Shown here piece by piece: positions 1-10,434 of a DNA stretch of 64,000 nucleotides (its first letter is position 1; each line of letters begins with the position of its first letter). The stretch is taken from the NCBI GenBank assembly GCA_023451825.1, contig JAEXYA010000025.1, forward strand, positions 62,001 to 126,000, read 5' to 3'. Below the pieces are notes generated by a model. That model had not been told where the DNA came from. It ran no database searches and was given only the letters and a program-made list of their open reading frames with translations. A program made the position numbers and the translations under genes. This stretch comes from Pseudomonadota bacterium (GTDB lineage Bacteria; Pseudomonadota; Alphaproteobacteria; Rhizobiales; Xanthobacteraceae).

Positions 1-35
1 ATGGCGGCAAGCTGCCGGACGATATCAAGCGCTGA
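1..35 (+). CDS. 3' end of an upstream gene (about 10 codons)
   Basis: Reading from base 3, the frame GGKLPDDIKR ends in TGA at 33-35, and a strong intrinsic terminator follows 24 bases later. That arrangement is what the tail of a plus-strand gene entering from the left edge would look like. Too little is present to name the product. The other plus frame that is open here is simply the leader of the next gene. Confidence 0.35.
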   Translation, partial: GGKLPDDIKR

Positions 36-58
36 TCGTTTCGCCATCGCAATACGAC

Positions 59-88
59 AGGCCCGCGCTCGCGCGGGCCTTTTTGTTG
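59..88 (+). terminator. intrinsic terminator of the gene at the left edge
   Basis: A perfect 10-bp inverted repeat (AGGCCCGCGC at 59-68 and its complement at 71-80) is followed by a T-rich run TTTTTGTT. It lies between the stop at 35 and the FAH-family gene at 145, so it separates that gene from upstream transcription. Confidence 0.8.
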
Positions 89-144
89 TGGTATGCCAGT
101 CGCGAACAAACGCTCATCCAAGAGCGAAATCAGGGAGGACGATC

Positions 145-936
145 ATGGACAAGATCGATCGCAGGACGATCGTGACCGGCGGAGCCGTCGCGCTCACTGC
201 TGCAACCATCGGCGCGCAGGCGGCGCAGGCCCAGGCCGGACCGAAGAGCATTTTCAAGGTCGATGCGGTGACGATCCCCATTGTCGGCGAGACCGATGTC
301 TTCCCGGTTCGCCGGATCTATTGCATCGGCCGCAACTACGCAGCGCATTCGCGCGAAATGGGCTCCGATCCCAATCGCGAGCCGCCGTTCTTCTTCCAGA
401 AGCCGACGGATGCGATCCAGAACGTGAAAGTCGGCGAGGTCGCCGATCATCCCTATCCGTCGCTGACGAAGAACTATCACTACGAGGTCGAACTCGTCGC
501 CGCGCTCAAATCCGGCGGCACCAATATCCCGACCGACAAGGCGCTCGACCATGTCTATGGTTACGCCCTCGGCCTCGACATGACCCGCCGCGACCTGCAG
601 CGCGCCATGGGCGACGAGAAGAAGCCGTGGGAAATCGGCAAGAGCTTTGATCACGCCGCGGTGCTCGGACCGATCCATCCCGTCGCGAAGACCGGCCACA
701 TGACCAAAGGGCCGATCTCGCTGGCGGTGAACGGCACCGTGAAGCAAAGCTCCGATCTCGACAAGATGATCTGGAGCGTGGCCGAGCAGATCGCAAAACT
801 GTCGGAGGCCTTCGAGCTGAAGGCCGGAGACATCATCTATTCCGGCACGCCGGAAAATGTCGGCCCGGTGGTGAAGGGCGACGTGCTGCTATGCAAGCTG
901 CAGGGCCTGCCGGACATGTCGATCAAGATCACCTGA
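145..936 (+). CDS. Tat-exported fumarylacetoacetate hydrolase (FAH) family protein
   Basis: A 263-residue member of the FAH/acylpyruvase superfamily, metal-dependent enzymes that hydrolyse or decarboxylate C-C bonds of 2-oxo acids. Visible family marks are the YCIGRNYAAH block near residues 59-68, metal-ligand type acidic residues in YEVELV (Glu114, Glu116) and Asp145 in LGLDMTRRD, and GKSFD near 165-169. The start at 145 is chosen because AGGGAGGA lies 7 bases upstream and because it yields a twin-arginine leader (RR at 6-7, hydrophobic stretch 9-22, Ala-rich cleavage region ending near AQA at 31). The same frame stays open further upstream but that would bury the leader. Export to the periplasm is inferred; most FAH proteins are cytoplasmic. 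The substrate is unknown. Confidence 0.88.
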   Translation: MDKIDRRTIVTGGAVALTAATIGAQAAQAQAGPKSIFKVDAVTIPIVGETDVFPVRRIYCIGRNYAAHSREMGSDPNREPPFFFQKPTDAIQNVKVGEVADHPYPSLTKNYHYEVELVAALKSGGTNIPTDKALDHVYGYALGLDMTRRDLQRAMGDEKKPWEIGKSFDHAAVLGPIHPVAKTGHMTKGPISLAVNGTVKQSSDLDKMIWSVAEQIAKLSEAFELKAGDIIYSGTPENVGPVVKGDVLLCKLQGLPDMSIKIT

Positions 937-961
937 GGCTCTCGCGCGGCCATTGTCATCT

Positions 962-1043
962 TGTAGGGTGGGCAAAGCGTGCGTGCCCACCTTCAAGTGC
1001 ACGGCTGTAAAAGGTGGGCACGCTACGCTCTGCCCACCCTACA
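962..1043. repeat. long inverted repeat (palindromic intergenic element)
   Basis: Two arms, 962-993 and 1011-1043, are complementary over about 32 bases with one mismatch and one extra base, leaving a loop of 17. The arm begins TGTAGGGTGGGCA and ends GTGCCCACCTT. As RNA it would form one very stable hairpin. It sits between the FAH-family gene and the convergent GNAT gene, so it may serve as a bidirectional terminator or mRNA end. It resembles dispersed palindromic elements seen in Bradyrhizobiaceae genomes; no second copy was noticed in this window. Confidence 0.85.
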
Positions 1044-1069
1044 GATTTGGCGAATATGCGCGGGACCGT

Positions 1070-1360
1070 TTACCCGACGATATCCGCGTATTCCGGATGC
1101 TGCGCGAGATAGTCGACCACGAACGAGCATCCTGCCACGACCTTGCGCCCATCCGCCCTGATCAATTCCAGCGCACCCTTCACCAGCTCCGACGCGATGC
1201 CGCGACCGCGCAGCGCCGGCGGCGTTTCCGTATGGGTGATGATCACGCGATCGCCCGCGGTGCGATAGCTGGCAAATGCGATACTGCCGTCCACGGGAAG
1301 CTCGAAGCGGCTTGCGCTTGTGTTGTCGCGCACGGCGGAGGCGGCGAGGGTGTCGGTCAT
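1070..1360 (-). CDS. small GNAT-family N-acetyltransferase (COG2388/NATD1-like)
   Basis: A 96-residue minimal GNAT protein. The acetyl-CoA pyrophosphate loop is RGRGIA at 51-56, preceded by the HTET(P) strand, and the family-typical C-terminal block GRKVVAGCSFVVDYL (71-85) ends in HPEYADIVG. Proteins of this short class bind acetyl-CoA and probably acetylate small molecules or proteins; no substrate is known for most. The frame runs upstream to about 1543 but that part overlaps the HAD gene and reads as shadow; the ATG at 1360 gives the usual family length. The Shine-Dalgarno is weak. It lies downstream of and in the same direction as the HAD phosphatase gene, 80 bases away. Confidence 0.85.
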   Translation of the reverse strand: MTDTLAASAVRDNTSASRFELPVDGSIAFASYRTAGDRVIITHTETPPALRGRGIASELVKGALELIRADGRKVVAGCSFVVDYLAQHPEYADIVG

Positions 1361-1440
1361 GATGGCGTCCCGATCAAGGATAGATGCATGACCGGAACGT
1401 AAGCATGCAGGCACCCGCCGGCAATGCGGCCCGGCGACGA

Positions 1441-2076
1441 TCAGACCCGCGGCGATGTCAGGGCGACGGTGATGTCGTCCATGCGCGAGAACATGAAATT
1501 CGGCGCGCGGGCGCCGAGGGCGGCGGCGCTGGTGTAACCCCATGACACCGCGCCAAAGTCGACGCCGGCCTCGCGCGCGGCGTCGATATCGCGGATCTCG
1601 TCGCCGATGGACAGCGTGTCATCCACCGAAATGCCGGTGAGATCGAGAATGCGCTGGAATTTGGCCGTCTTGCCGAACAGGCCGGCGGCGCAGGCGAAAT
1701 AGGACACGCGGTCCTCCAGCGTGCCGAGCACGGCGCGGACATTGTCCTCATTGTCGGAGGAGACGACGCAGATCGTGACGCCGCGTGCTTTCAGCTCGTC
1801 GAACATGCGATCGACGCCGGGAAATAACGCAATGCGATCGATCTGCTCGGCCTTCATCTTGCGCATGTCGCGCGCGATCAGCGGAATCCGCCATCGCGCG
1901 ACGCCGAGCATGCGGATCAGCTCATTGGCCCCGACGCTGCGCATCTCCTCGATGCGATCCTTGGTGATGCGCTGAAACTTGTGTTTGTCAGCAACGGAGT
2001 TGATGACGCTGAGAAACCACGGAAAACTGTCGGACAGCGTGCCGTCGAAGTCAAAAATGGCGAGTTTGTACGGCAT
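1441..2076 (-). CDS. HAD-family hydrolase (phosphoglycolate-phosphatase-like)
   Basis: A 211-residue haloacid-dehalogenase superfamily phosphatase. Motif I is DFDGT (Asp9 nucleophile, Asp11), motif II SSD at 106-108, motif III probably Lys136 or Lys139, and motif IV GDEIRDID at 158-165. The helical cap between residues 18 and 85 marks subfamily I, which includes Gph and related phosphatases that dephosphorylate small metabolites. All catalytic residues are present. The small GNAT gene follows in the same direction; a functional link is not evident. Confidence 0.85.
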   Translation of the reverse strand: MPYKLAIFDFDGTLSDSFPWFLSVINSVADKHKFQRITKDRIEEMRSVGANELIRMLGVARWRIPLIARDMRKMKAEQIDRIALFPGVDRMFDELKARGVTICVVSSDNEDNVRAVLGTLEDRVSYFACAAGLFGKTAKFQRILDLTGISVDDTLSIGDEIRDIDAAREAGVDFGAVSWGYTSAAALGARAPNFMFSRMDDITVALTSPRV

Positions 2077-2310
2077 GTCACTGGAAAAAGCGGCGAGGGA
2101 GGTGTGCCGCGAAGATGGTCATGAAAAGGCGGTGGAATCGAGGCCGCCCGCTGTGGGAAGGATGACCGGGTTGGGTGACGGCAGCAAGTCAGGGCTACGC
2201 GACGAATGGATGCAGGGGCGTTCTGAGCTCACTGTCAAGTTGAGTAAACCCGATTGCGCCGCGCCTGATCTCAGCTACGCTGGCTCGTCACAGCGACGGG
2301 GAGGCAAATG

Positions 2311-2847
2311 ATGGTCCTTCGTGCGGAGCAGATCGAGGCTTGTCCCGACGACAATGCGCTGTTCAAGCTGCTGGGAGCAGAACTGACAGAGCGTCTTGGC
2401 GCAAGCGAAGGTGACGATCTCGATCTATTCGTCGCGCGGATCTCGCAGATCCCCGTCGGCCTCCGCGCGATGGCGGCGGTCTACCAACTCGACGTCAGCC
2501 TGACGCTGGATGACCTCGGCTGGCACTTCGCCAACTGGCATCACCGCGGCTATTGCGAAGCGACACGATGGGCGCTCGGCGAACTCGGCGCCTACGAATA
2601 TGCGGCGATCTTTGCCGAGGCCTATGAGCAAGTGCAGCCATTCTGGGACGAGATCGGTAGGCGCTGCGCGCGAGACTTCGAGGATTTTGTCGCGTGGTAT
2701 CCGGATTCCGAACTCGACCGACTGATGCTGCCGCTGACGGAGCGAATGTGGGACCTGCACGAAGCCGGCGGCGGATTGTTAGGCTTTTGGACGCCCTATG
2801 CGCGCAAGCATCCCGAGCGGATTTGCGAGGTGATGCTACTATGCTGA
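2311..2847 (+). CDS. unrecognised cytoplasmic protein, possibly DUF4375-like
   Basis: About 178 residues, acidic, rich in Trp and aromatic residues, largely alpha-helical in appearance, no signal peptide or membrane segment. The middle part (around GWHFANWHHRGYC and ALGELGAYEYA) recalls the DUF4375/DMP19 family, but I am not certain of it. Two ATG codons sit in tandem at 2308 and 2311; GGGGAGG at 2298-2304 is better spaced for the second. The gene stands alone between the divergent HAD gene and a small minus-strand gene whose stop is only 26 bases past its own stop. Function unknown. Confidence 0.65.
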   Translation: MVLRAEQIEACPDDNALFKLLGAELTERLGASEGDDLDLFVARISQIPVGLRAMAAVYQLDVSLTLDDLGWHFANWHHRGYCEATRWALGELGAYEYAAIFAEAYEQVQPFWDEIGRRCARDFEDFVAWYPDSELDRLMLPLTERMWDLHEAGGGLLGFWTPYARKHPERICEVMLLC

Positions 2848-2873
2848 CGCGATGCGCGGTTTACGCCAGCTGA

Positions 2874-3101
2874 TTACTCCGCCGCATGGACGGAGATGGG
2901 CTTGAGTTCAAAGATGCGTGCGATCTTGGCGGCAGTCGGAAGATCGCCCGAGCGAAGTGCAAGCCGGACCGCCTCCAGCTTTTCGACTTCTTCTGGCGTC
3001 AGATAAGGAGACCAGCCGGTGTCATCATAAAGCAGCTCGATATCGACTTCAGCTGCATAACGGCCTTCGTGAATGAGTTTTGTCGTCTTTCGGCGCATCA
3101 C
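2874..3101 (-). CDS. small conserved hypothetical protein (antitoxin-like size)
   Basis: A 75-residue protein with a basic start (MMRRKTTKLIHEG), a beta-type middle (YAAEVDIELLYDDTGWSPYL) and a helical acidic end (PEEVEKLEAVRLALRSGDL, then AAKIARIFEL). GGAGG lies 5 bases before the first ATG. Short proteins of this layout are common in rhizobial genomes and sometimes lie next to RelE/HigB-like toxin genes. Here no toxin gene adjoins it: uvrA is upstream (40 bases) in the same direction and the gene downstream is convergent. Role unknown; the antitoxin idea is only a resemblance. Confidence 0.65.
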   Translation of the reverse strand: MMRRKTTKLIHEGRYAAEVDIELLYDDTGWSPYLTPEEVEKLEAVRLALRSGDLPTAAKIARIFELKPISVHAAE

Positions 3102-3141
3102 GTCCTCCGTCGTCGGAAGTCAGAAGACCAATCAACTGTCC

Positions 3142-6126
<2,985 letters not shown>

Positions 6127-6213
6127 CGCAATGCAATCCCCGGCACGCCGCGCGCGCCACAAGCGGGCGCGCTCGCCGGGAGACCGGGATCAACGCCGAA
6201 TTGAGTGTTGCTG

Positions 6214-6228
6214 GAACATAGGAAGAAC
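6214..6228 (-). promoter_or_regulatory. LexA box of uvrA
   Basis: On the minus strand this reads GTTCTTCCTATGTTC, an exact match to GTTC-N7-GTTC, the direct-repeat LexA operator of Alphaproteobacteria. It is about 90 bases upstream of the uvrA start, a reasonable operator position for a promoter with a leader of that size. Confidence 0.8.
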
Positions 6229-6364
6229 GGTGGTGGATTTCCAGTGCCCTGCAGCGATCTTCAAACGATTTGTTGGGGGAGAGGTTGCGCGGGGCGGGGA
6301 GTCTTGGCCGTCGCGCGCGGCGATGGTGTCCGGTTGCGGCGCGCGCGGACATTCCGGCAAAGAA

Positions 6365-6390
6365 AAAGGCCGGTATTGCTGCCGGCCTTT
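6365..6390 (-). terminator. intrinsic terminator of the Omp31-type gene
   Basis: AAAGGCCGG (6365-6373) pairs with CCGGCCTTT (6382-6390) around an 8-base loop. On the minus strand the stem is followed by TTCTTT after the three T of the stem, giving a T-rich tail. It is 38 bases past the stop of the porin gene. The remaining part of the 6127-6427 gap contains the uvrA LexA box and nothing else that I recognise. Confidence 0.75.
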
Positions 6391-6427
6391 CGAGGTTGGT
6401 CTTCTGGAAACTTAGCGCGCCTGGGTC

Positions 6428-7150
6428 TCAGTATTTGGCGACGACCGGGCCACCCCAGTTGAAGTGGTAGTTCAAGCCACCCTTCACAGTGTGGGTGGAG
6501 ACGCCGAGATCGGTGAAGCCGACGACCGCGTCGCCGTAGCGAGCGCTGCCGTAATCGGCATACATGTATTCGCCCTTGAGCGACCAGTTCGGCGCGAACA
6601 TGTATTCGACACCACCGCCGATGGTCCAGCCGGAGTGAACCTGGCTCTGCGAGGCGCTGCCGACAGTTGGAACGTTGATCGAGATGCGGTTATCGGCCCA
6701 GGCGTAACCGCCCTTGGCGTAGAACAGTGCGGCGCCGGCGGTGACGCCGAGGCGGCCGGTCACGCTGCCGAACGAGCGGATCTTCTCTTCAGCCGTCGCC
6801 GGGAAGCCGAAGAATGTTCCGGTTTCGCTGTACTTCATGTCCGAAGCAGCGGCATCGACTTCAAGGCCCCAGAGCCAGTTGCCGCCCGGGATGGCCCAGT
6901 TGTAACCGATGGTGCCGCCGCCGAAGCCGCCCTTGATGTCGTTGGTGGCAGCCGAGAAGCCATCGACGCTGACGCGGTCAGACCAGCCATAGCCGCCCAT
7001 GATACCGGCGTAGAAACCGGACCAGTTGTAGCCGACAGCCACCGGCATCGGCGGAGCCTTGGTGTAGGGACGGGCAGCCAGGTCAGCTGCCGAAGCCGAA
7101 GCGGCGCCGAGAATGGCGAACGCGGCAGAAGCGAGCAAAATCTTCTTCAT
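6428..7150 (-). CDS. outer-membrane beta-barrel protein, Omp25/Omp31 type
   Basis: A 240-residue porin-like outer-membrane protein of the type abundant in Rhizobiales. It begins with a clear signal peptide (MKKILLASAAFAILGAASASA, cut before ADLAARPY), then the family hallmark YNWSGFYAGIMGGYGW, alternating Gly/aromatic beta-strands, and a C-terminal aromatic residue (last residues VVAKY) as needed for BAM recognition. The start at 7150 has GGGGAGA upstream; the frame extends another 21 codons but that would spoil the signal peptide. Members are structural or immunogenic surface proteins; specific transport is not known. A terminator follows, so it is probably monocistronic. Confidence 0.9.
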   Translation of the reverse strand: MKKILLASAAFAILGAASASAADLAARPYTKAPPMPVAVGYNWSGFYAGIMGGYGWSDRVSVDGFSAATNDIKGGFGGGTIGYNWAIPGGNWLWGLEVDAAASDMKYSETGTFFGFPATAEEKIRSFGSVTGRLGVTAGAALFYAKGGYAWADNRISINVPTVGSASQSQVHSGWTIGGGVEYMFAPNWSLKGEYMYADYGSARYGDAVVGFTDLGVSTHTVKGGLNYHFNWGGPVVAKY

Positions 7151-7605
7151 GATGAAATCTCCCCAGTGCGGCCCCGTGACAGAGCCAGTCCCCAGCGCGA
7201 ACGCCGAATTCATTTGATAGGGAGATGATACGCGAGTCCGGTCAAAAAGCAGTCACTCGAAAGCCACACTCGCATACGTTGTTCGATCCGTTCTAGATTA
7301 ATAAAAGGTAAGCGGAAACAGCGGGCTATGTCGGTTGTACGACTTAGCATGTGGTGCATCGCTCGGTGCGGCGCTCCGCGACAGGCCGCCCGGCTGCCAA
7401 ATCTACGGCAAACCCACCGTCTTGAGAACGTATAGGGAACGTGCTAGATGACGTCGTGGTGGATAACCCGTCGTGTGGGGACGTCCGGCTGGCGCGGACC
7501 GTATAGGGTCAATTCAGCAGCGGTTGCGCGCGGCCCGGCACAGGGTGTCGGGCTTTGATGGTGGCATCCGAGCAGCAATTCAGATTCGAGAGTTAGGAGA
7601 GTGGC
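7151..7605. other. 455-base divergent promoter region between the porin gene and ssb
   Basis: No coding frame with a plausible start is visible. The half nearest the porin gene carries its GGGGAGA ribosome-binding site; the half nearest ssb carries a LexA box at 7426-7440 and the AGGAGAG ribosome-binding site of ssb. The part between (about 7250-7400) is somewhat AT-richer than its surroundings and may hold both promoters; I cannot assign -35/-10 boxes with confidence. Confidence 0.6.
7426..7440 (+). promoter_or_regulatory. LexA box of ssb
   Basis: GAACGTATAGGGAAC is an exact GAAC-N7-GAAC direct repeat, the alphaproteobacterial LexA motif in the complementary orientation. It lies 165 bases before the ssb start. 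In many bacteria ssb and uvrA share one SOS operator; here each has its own box because a porin gene separates them. Confidence 0.72.
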
Positions 7606-8106
7606 ATGGCGGGTAGCGTCAATAAGGTGATTTTGGTCGGTAATCTCGGCAAGGATCCCGAAGTTCGCCGCATGCAGAACGGCAACCCGGTGGTGAACCT
7701 CACGGTCGCCACCTCGGACACCTGGCGCGACAAGGGTACCGGCGAGCGCAAGGAAAAGACCGAGTGGCATCGCGTCGTGATCTTCAGCGAAGGCCTCGCC
7801 AAGGTGGCGGAGCAATATCTGAAGAAGGGCGCCAAGGTTTACATCGAAGGCGCGCTGCAGACGCGTAAGTGGACAGACCCGCAGGGCGTCGAGAAATACT
7901 CGACCGAGATCGTGCTGCAGGGCTTCAACTCGACCCTGACCATGCTCGACGGTCGCAGCGGCGGCGGTTCGGGTGGTGGCGGCTATGGCGGCGACGACAT
8001 GGGCGACAGTTTTGGCGGTGGCCAGTCCAGCGCCCCGCCGCAGCGCCGCGTGGCGGCAGCGCCGAGCGGTGGCCGCAACGACATGGACGACGATATCCCG
8101 TTCTGA
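7606..8106 (+). CDS. ssb: single-stranded DNA-binding protein
   Basis: SSB coats single-stranded DNA in replication, recombination and repair and recruits partner proteins through its C-terminal tip. The 166-residue protein has the OB-fold over residues 1-110 (start MAGSVNKVILVGNLGKDPE, then WRDKGTGERKEKTEWHRV), a Gly/Ser-rich disordered linker at about 118-150 and the canonical acidic tip DMDDDIPF. AGGAGAG precedes the ATG. A LexA box lies upstream. Next downstream is a convergent DUF1127 gene, so ssb is transcribed alone. Confidence 0.97.
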   Translation: MAGSVNKVILVGNLGKDPEVRRMQNGNPVVNLTVATSDTWRDKGTGERKEKTEWHRVVIFSEGLAKVAEQYLKKGAKVYIEGALQTRKWTDPQGVEKYSTEIVLQGFNSTLTMLDGRSGGGSGGGGYGGDDMGDSFGGGQSSAPPQRRVAAAPSGGRNDMDDDIPF

Positions 8107-8227
8107 TCGACACTCGGCAGCCGGCAGATTCCTTAAGGCAGGTAGCGGCGCTCTCGCGCATTGGCCATCGTCCTTGCCCGGGCGGGATCAGGTGGGCACG
8201 CCGCTTTGTTGCCCACTCTGCGGCTGC

Positions 8228-8518
8228 TCATGTTCCCGAATGCATTCCGAGGCTACGTGCGTCGTCGCGTAGCCTGTCATGCGCGCGGTGAGCGGCGATG
8301 TATTCGATATCGGCGCGCGTCACGCCGATATCGGTCAGCTCCCGGTCGCTGAGGTCGCGCAATGCCACGCGGACGTTTTCGCGCTGGCGCTGCTCCTGAA
8401 ATGCTTGCCAGTAACTGATCAGCGCCTCGATGAGCCGCGTCGCTGCGGAGATGTAAGCGGCGGGACGTGCCGCGTCGCGCTTGGCCTCGGATATGACGTG
8501 GTGATGGTGCGTCGGCAT
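8228..8518 (-). CDS. DUF1127 domain protein
   Basis: A 96-residue protein whose C-terminal part carries the DUF1127 consensus (RVALRDLSDRELTDIGVTR, then IEYIAA at about 62-86). The N-terminus is His-rich (MPTHHHH). DUF1127 proteins are small Arg-rich regulators; in Rhodobacter and Agrobacterium some bind RNA and affect phosphate or C1 metabolism, but most are uncharacterised. The ATG at 8518 is preceded by CAGGAG. An intrinsic terminator stands 45 bases upstream, which isolates it from the gene cluster behind it. Confidence 0.85.
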   Translation of the reverse strand: MPTHHHHVISEAKRDAARPAAYISAATRLIEALISYWQAFQEQRQRENVRVALRDLSDRELTDIGVTRADIEYIAAHRAHDRLRDDARSLGMHSGT

Positions 8519-8562
8519 CTCATGCTCCTGCTGTGGCGCACGGCAGGAGAGACCCAAACAAA

Positions 8563-8589
8563 AGGCCCCGTCCGATGCCGGCGGGGCCT
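8563..8589 (-). terminator. intrinsic terminator downstream of the ABC-import operon
   Basis: AGGCCCCG (8563-8570) and CGGGGCCT (8582-8589) form an 8-bp GC-rich stem with an 11-base loop; on the minus strand the stem is followed by TTTGTTT. It ends transcription coming from the minus-strand operon whose last gene stops at 8769, or from a short frame at 8615-8692, before the separately promoted DUF1127 gene. Confidence 0.75.
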
Positions 8590-8614
8590 GGTAAAAAAGA
8601 TCGCGTCTCTGATT

Positions 8615-8692
8615 TTAGCGCACGACTCCCTCCACGGCCCAACCACGGCGCGGCATATATTTGCGATTGAGGGTGCGTGCGATGCTGATCAT
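8615..8692 (-). CDS. possible 25-residue peptide, unrecognised
   Basis: A short ATG frame encodes a basic peptide starting MISIARTLNRKYMPRRGW and ending GVVR before TAA. It lies in the gap between the phosphatase-family gene and an intrinsic terminator that starts 25 bases after its stop. No good Shine-Dalgarno is visible and a frame this short can arise by chance, so coding is doubtful. It could instead be simply the 3' trailer of the operon or a small RNA. Confidence 0.2.
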   Translation of the reverse strand: MISIARTLNRKYMPRRGWAVEGVVR

Positions 8693-8768
8693 GGCGTCAT
8701 GTTACCAACAGGCGCGGCCTAAATCAATGGTTGTGATTACGGGTTGTTTGACCCTTGGGTGATTTGCT

Positions 8769-9623
8769 TCAGTTGGACAACGAAGGCGCATCGGCCAGTT
8801 CGATCAGGACCGGCTGATGGTCGGACGCTGCGGTCTCGCTATCGACCGCCACAGCCGACACGCGCGGCGCAAGATCTTCGCTGACAAAAACGAAGTCGCG
8901 GCAGTCCGGACCGTCCCAGAGGTCGCGGTCATAGAGACCGCAGGTCGGCTCATGCGGCAGATCCGGATGTCGGATCGTCCATGCATCGCGGTAGTTCAGG
9001 CCTGGCCGCGATGATCCATGGATCATCGCATGCTCCGGCTCCGACACATCGAAATTGAAATCGCCGCACAGCAGGCTGGACGCCGTCACGCGTCCGGCGG
9101 CAAAGGGATCGACAGGCTCCGAATCCGCGCGCTTTGGACTCGTCGATGCGTCCTGCTGCAGGTCGAGCAGGCGATCCACCTGCGCCTGGCGCTGAACACT
9201 GGAGAAAAACTCCAGATGCGTATTGACGATCCGCAGCGGGCCGAAGGCCGTTTCAACCGTCACGTCCAGCGCCTGACGCTGCATGCTGCGGTGATCGCCT
9301 GCTGCCGGCCACGGCAGCAGATGATTGGCGATCTGCAGGATCGGCAAGCGCGACAGCGTCAAATTGCCGAAGGTCTGCATTTGCCCGTGGGCGTTCAAAG
9401 CTTCGACGGCTGGTCGATAGACGGGGCGATGGTCGGGCAGGAGGCTTGCAATGAAGGCGGTCTGATCGACACCGCCGTCCAATGCGGGAAAGCCCGACGA
9501 TACCTCCTGGAAGCAGTAGACGTCGGCGTCTGCCAGCGCTTGCGCGGTGGCTACGATGCGCTGCAGATCGACGAGACCATCACAGCCTTTGCCCCATTGG
9601 ATATTCCAGGTGATCAGACGCAT
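8769..9623 (-). CDS. endonuclease/exonuclease/phosphatase (EEP) family protein
   Basis: A 284-residue metal-dependent phosphoesterase of the EEP fold. Family motifs in order: ITWNIQWGKG at 4-13, CFQEV (catalytic metal-ligand Glu about 39), NTHLEFF (about 134-140), GDFNFD (about 187-192) and the terminal SDHQPVLIEL with the catalytic Asp-His pair. There is no signal peptide. It is the last gene of the ABC-import operon, one base after the UgpE-like stop (TGACATG), so translation is probably coupled. By position it may cleave a phosphodiester brought in by the transporter, in the place where ugp operons often carry a glycerophosphodiester phosphodiesterase. The substrate is inferred only. Confidence 0.85.
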   Translation of the reverse strand: MRLITWNIQWGKGCDGLVDLQRIVATAQALADADVYCFQEVSSGFPALDGGVDQTAFIASLLPDHRPVYRPAVEALNAHGQMQTFGNLTLSRLPILQIANHLLPWPAAGDHRSMQRQALDVTVETAFGPLRIVNTHLEFFSSVQRQAQVDRLLDLQQDASTSPKRADSEPVDPFAAGRVTASSLLCGDFNFDVSEPEHAMIHGSSRPGLNYRDAWTIRHPDLPHEPTCGLYDRDLWDGPDCRDFVFVSEDLAPRVSAVAVDSETAASDHQPVLIELADAPSLSN

Positions 9624-9624
9624 G

Positions 9625-10434
9625 TCAGCGGATTCCTGCGCGCATGAAGGATTGGACGAATTGGCGCTGGAATAGCAGGAAGCCGATCAGCAGCGGCGCC
9701 ATGGTCATCACGGTGGCCGCATTGATGAGCGACCAATCGACACCGGTCTCCGGCGCACCGAACACCGCAAGGCCGACGGTGAGCGGACGGCTGCCGACCG
9801 AATTGGTCACGATCAGCGGCCAGAGCAGGTTGTTCCAGTGCGTGCTCACGGAGACCAAGCCGAAGGCGATGTAAGTCGGCCGCGCCAGCGGCACATAGAC
9901 CTTCCAGAGAATCTGCAACGGTCCGGCGCCCTCGACACGGGCGGCATCCACCAGCTCCTGCGGCACGCTCTTGAAAGTCTGGCGCAGCAGGAAGATGCCG
10001 AAGGCGCTCGCCAGATAGGGCAGTGCGATGGCCGGGATGGTGTCGAGCAAGCCGAGCCTGCCGATGGCGCGATAGTTCTCGACGATCAGCACGTCGGGCA
10101 TGATCATCAATTGCAGCAGCACCAGCGCAAAGGCGATGCCACTGCCTTTGAAAGTGAAGCGCGCGAAGGCATAGGCGGCGAGGGTCGAGAGCACCAGCTG
10201 GCCGGCAAGGATGAGGCAGACCAGCAGGATCGTGTTGATGTAATAGCGGCCGAACGGCGCTTGATCCCAGGCACGCGCAAAATTCTCCAGCGTCCATGGC
10301 GCGGACAGGCTGAACGAGGTGGCGTAGGCGGCGGGATGCAGCGCGCTCCAGCAGGCATAGAGCAGGGGCGCTATCCAGAGCAGCGCGAGCAGCCAGGCGG
10401 CGATCGCCTCGAGCGGATGCGTACGGCCCGTCAT
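9625..10434 (-). CDS. UgpE-like ABC transporter inner-membrane permease
   Basis: A 269-residue MalG/UgpE-type permease with six membrane segments and the EAA loop (ELVDAARVEGAGPLQILWKV region, residues about 180-200) that docks to the ATPase. The ATG at 10434 overlaps the stop of the preceding permease gene by ATGA, which fixes the start; a longer version of this frame would run through the other permease gene and is rejected. It forms a heterodimer with the UgpA-like permease. Related systems import glycerol-3-phosphate, glycerophosphodiesters or sugars; the sequence alone does not decide which. Confidence 0.9.
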   Translation of the reverse strand: MTGRTHPLEAIAAWLLALLWIAPLLYACWSALHPAAYATSFSLSAPWTLENFARAWDQAPFGRYYINTILLVCLILAGQLVLSTLAAYAFARFTFKGSGIAFALVLLQLMIMPDVLIVENYRAIGRLGLLDTIPAIALPYLASAFGIFLLRQTFKSVPQELVDAARVEGAGPLQILWKVYVPLARPTYIAFGLVSVSTHWNNLLWPLIVTNSVGSRPLTVGLAVFGAPETGVDWSLINAATVMTMAPLLIGFLLFQRQFVQSFMRAGIR

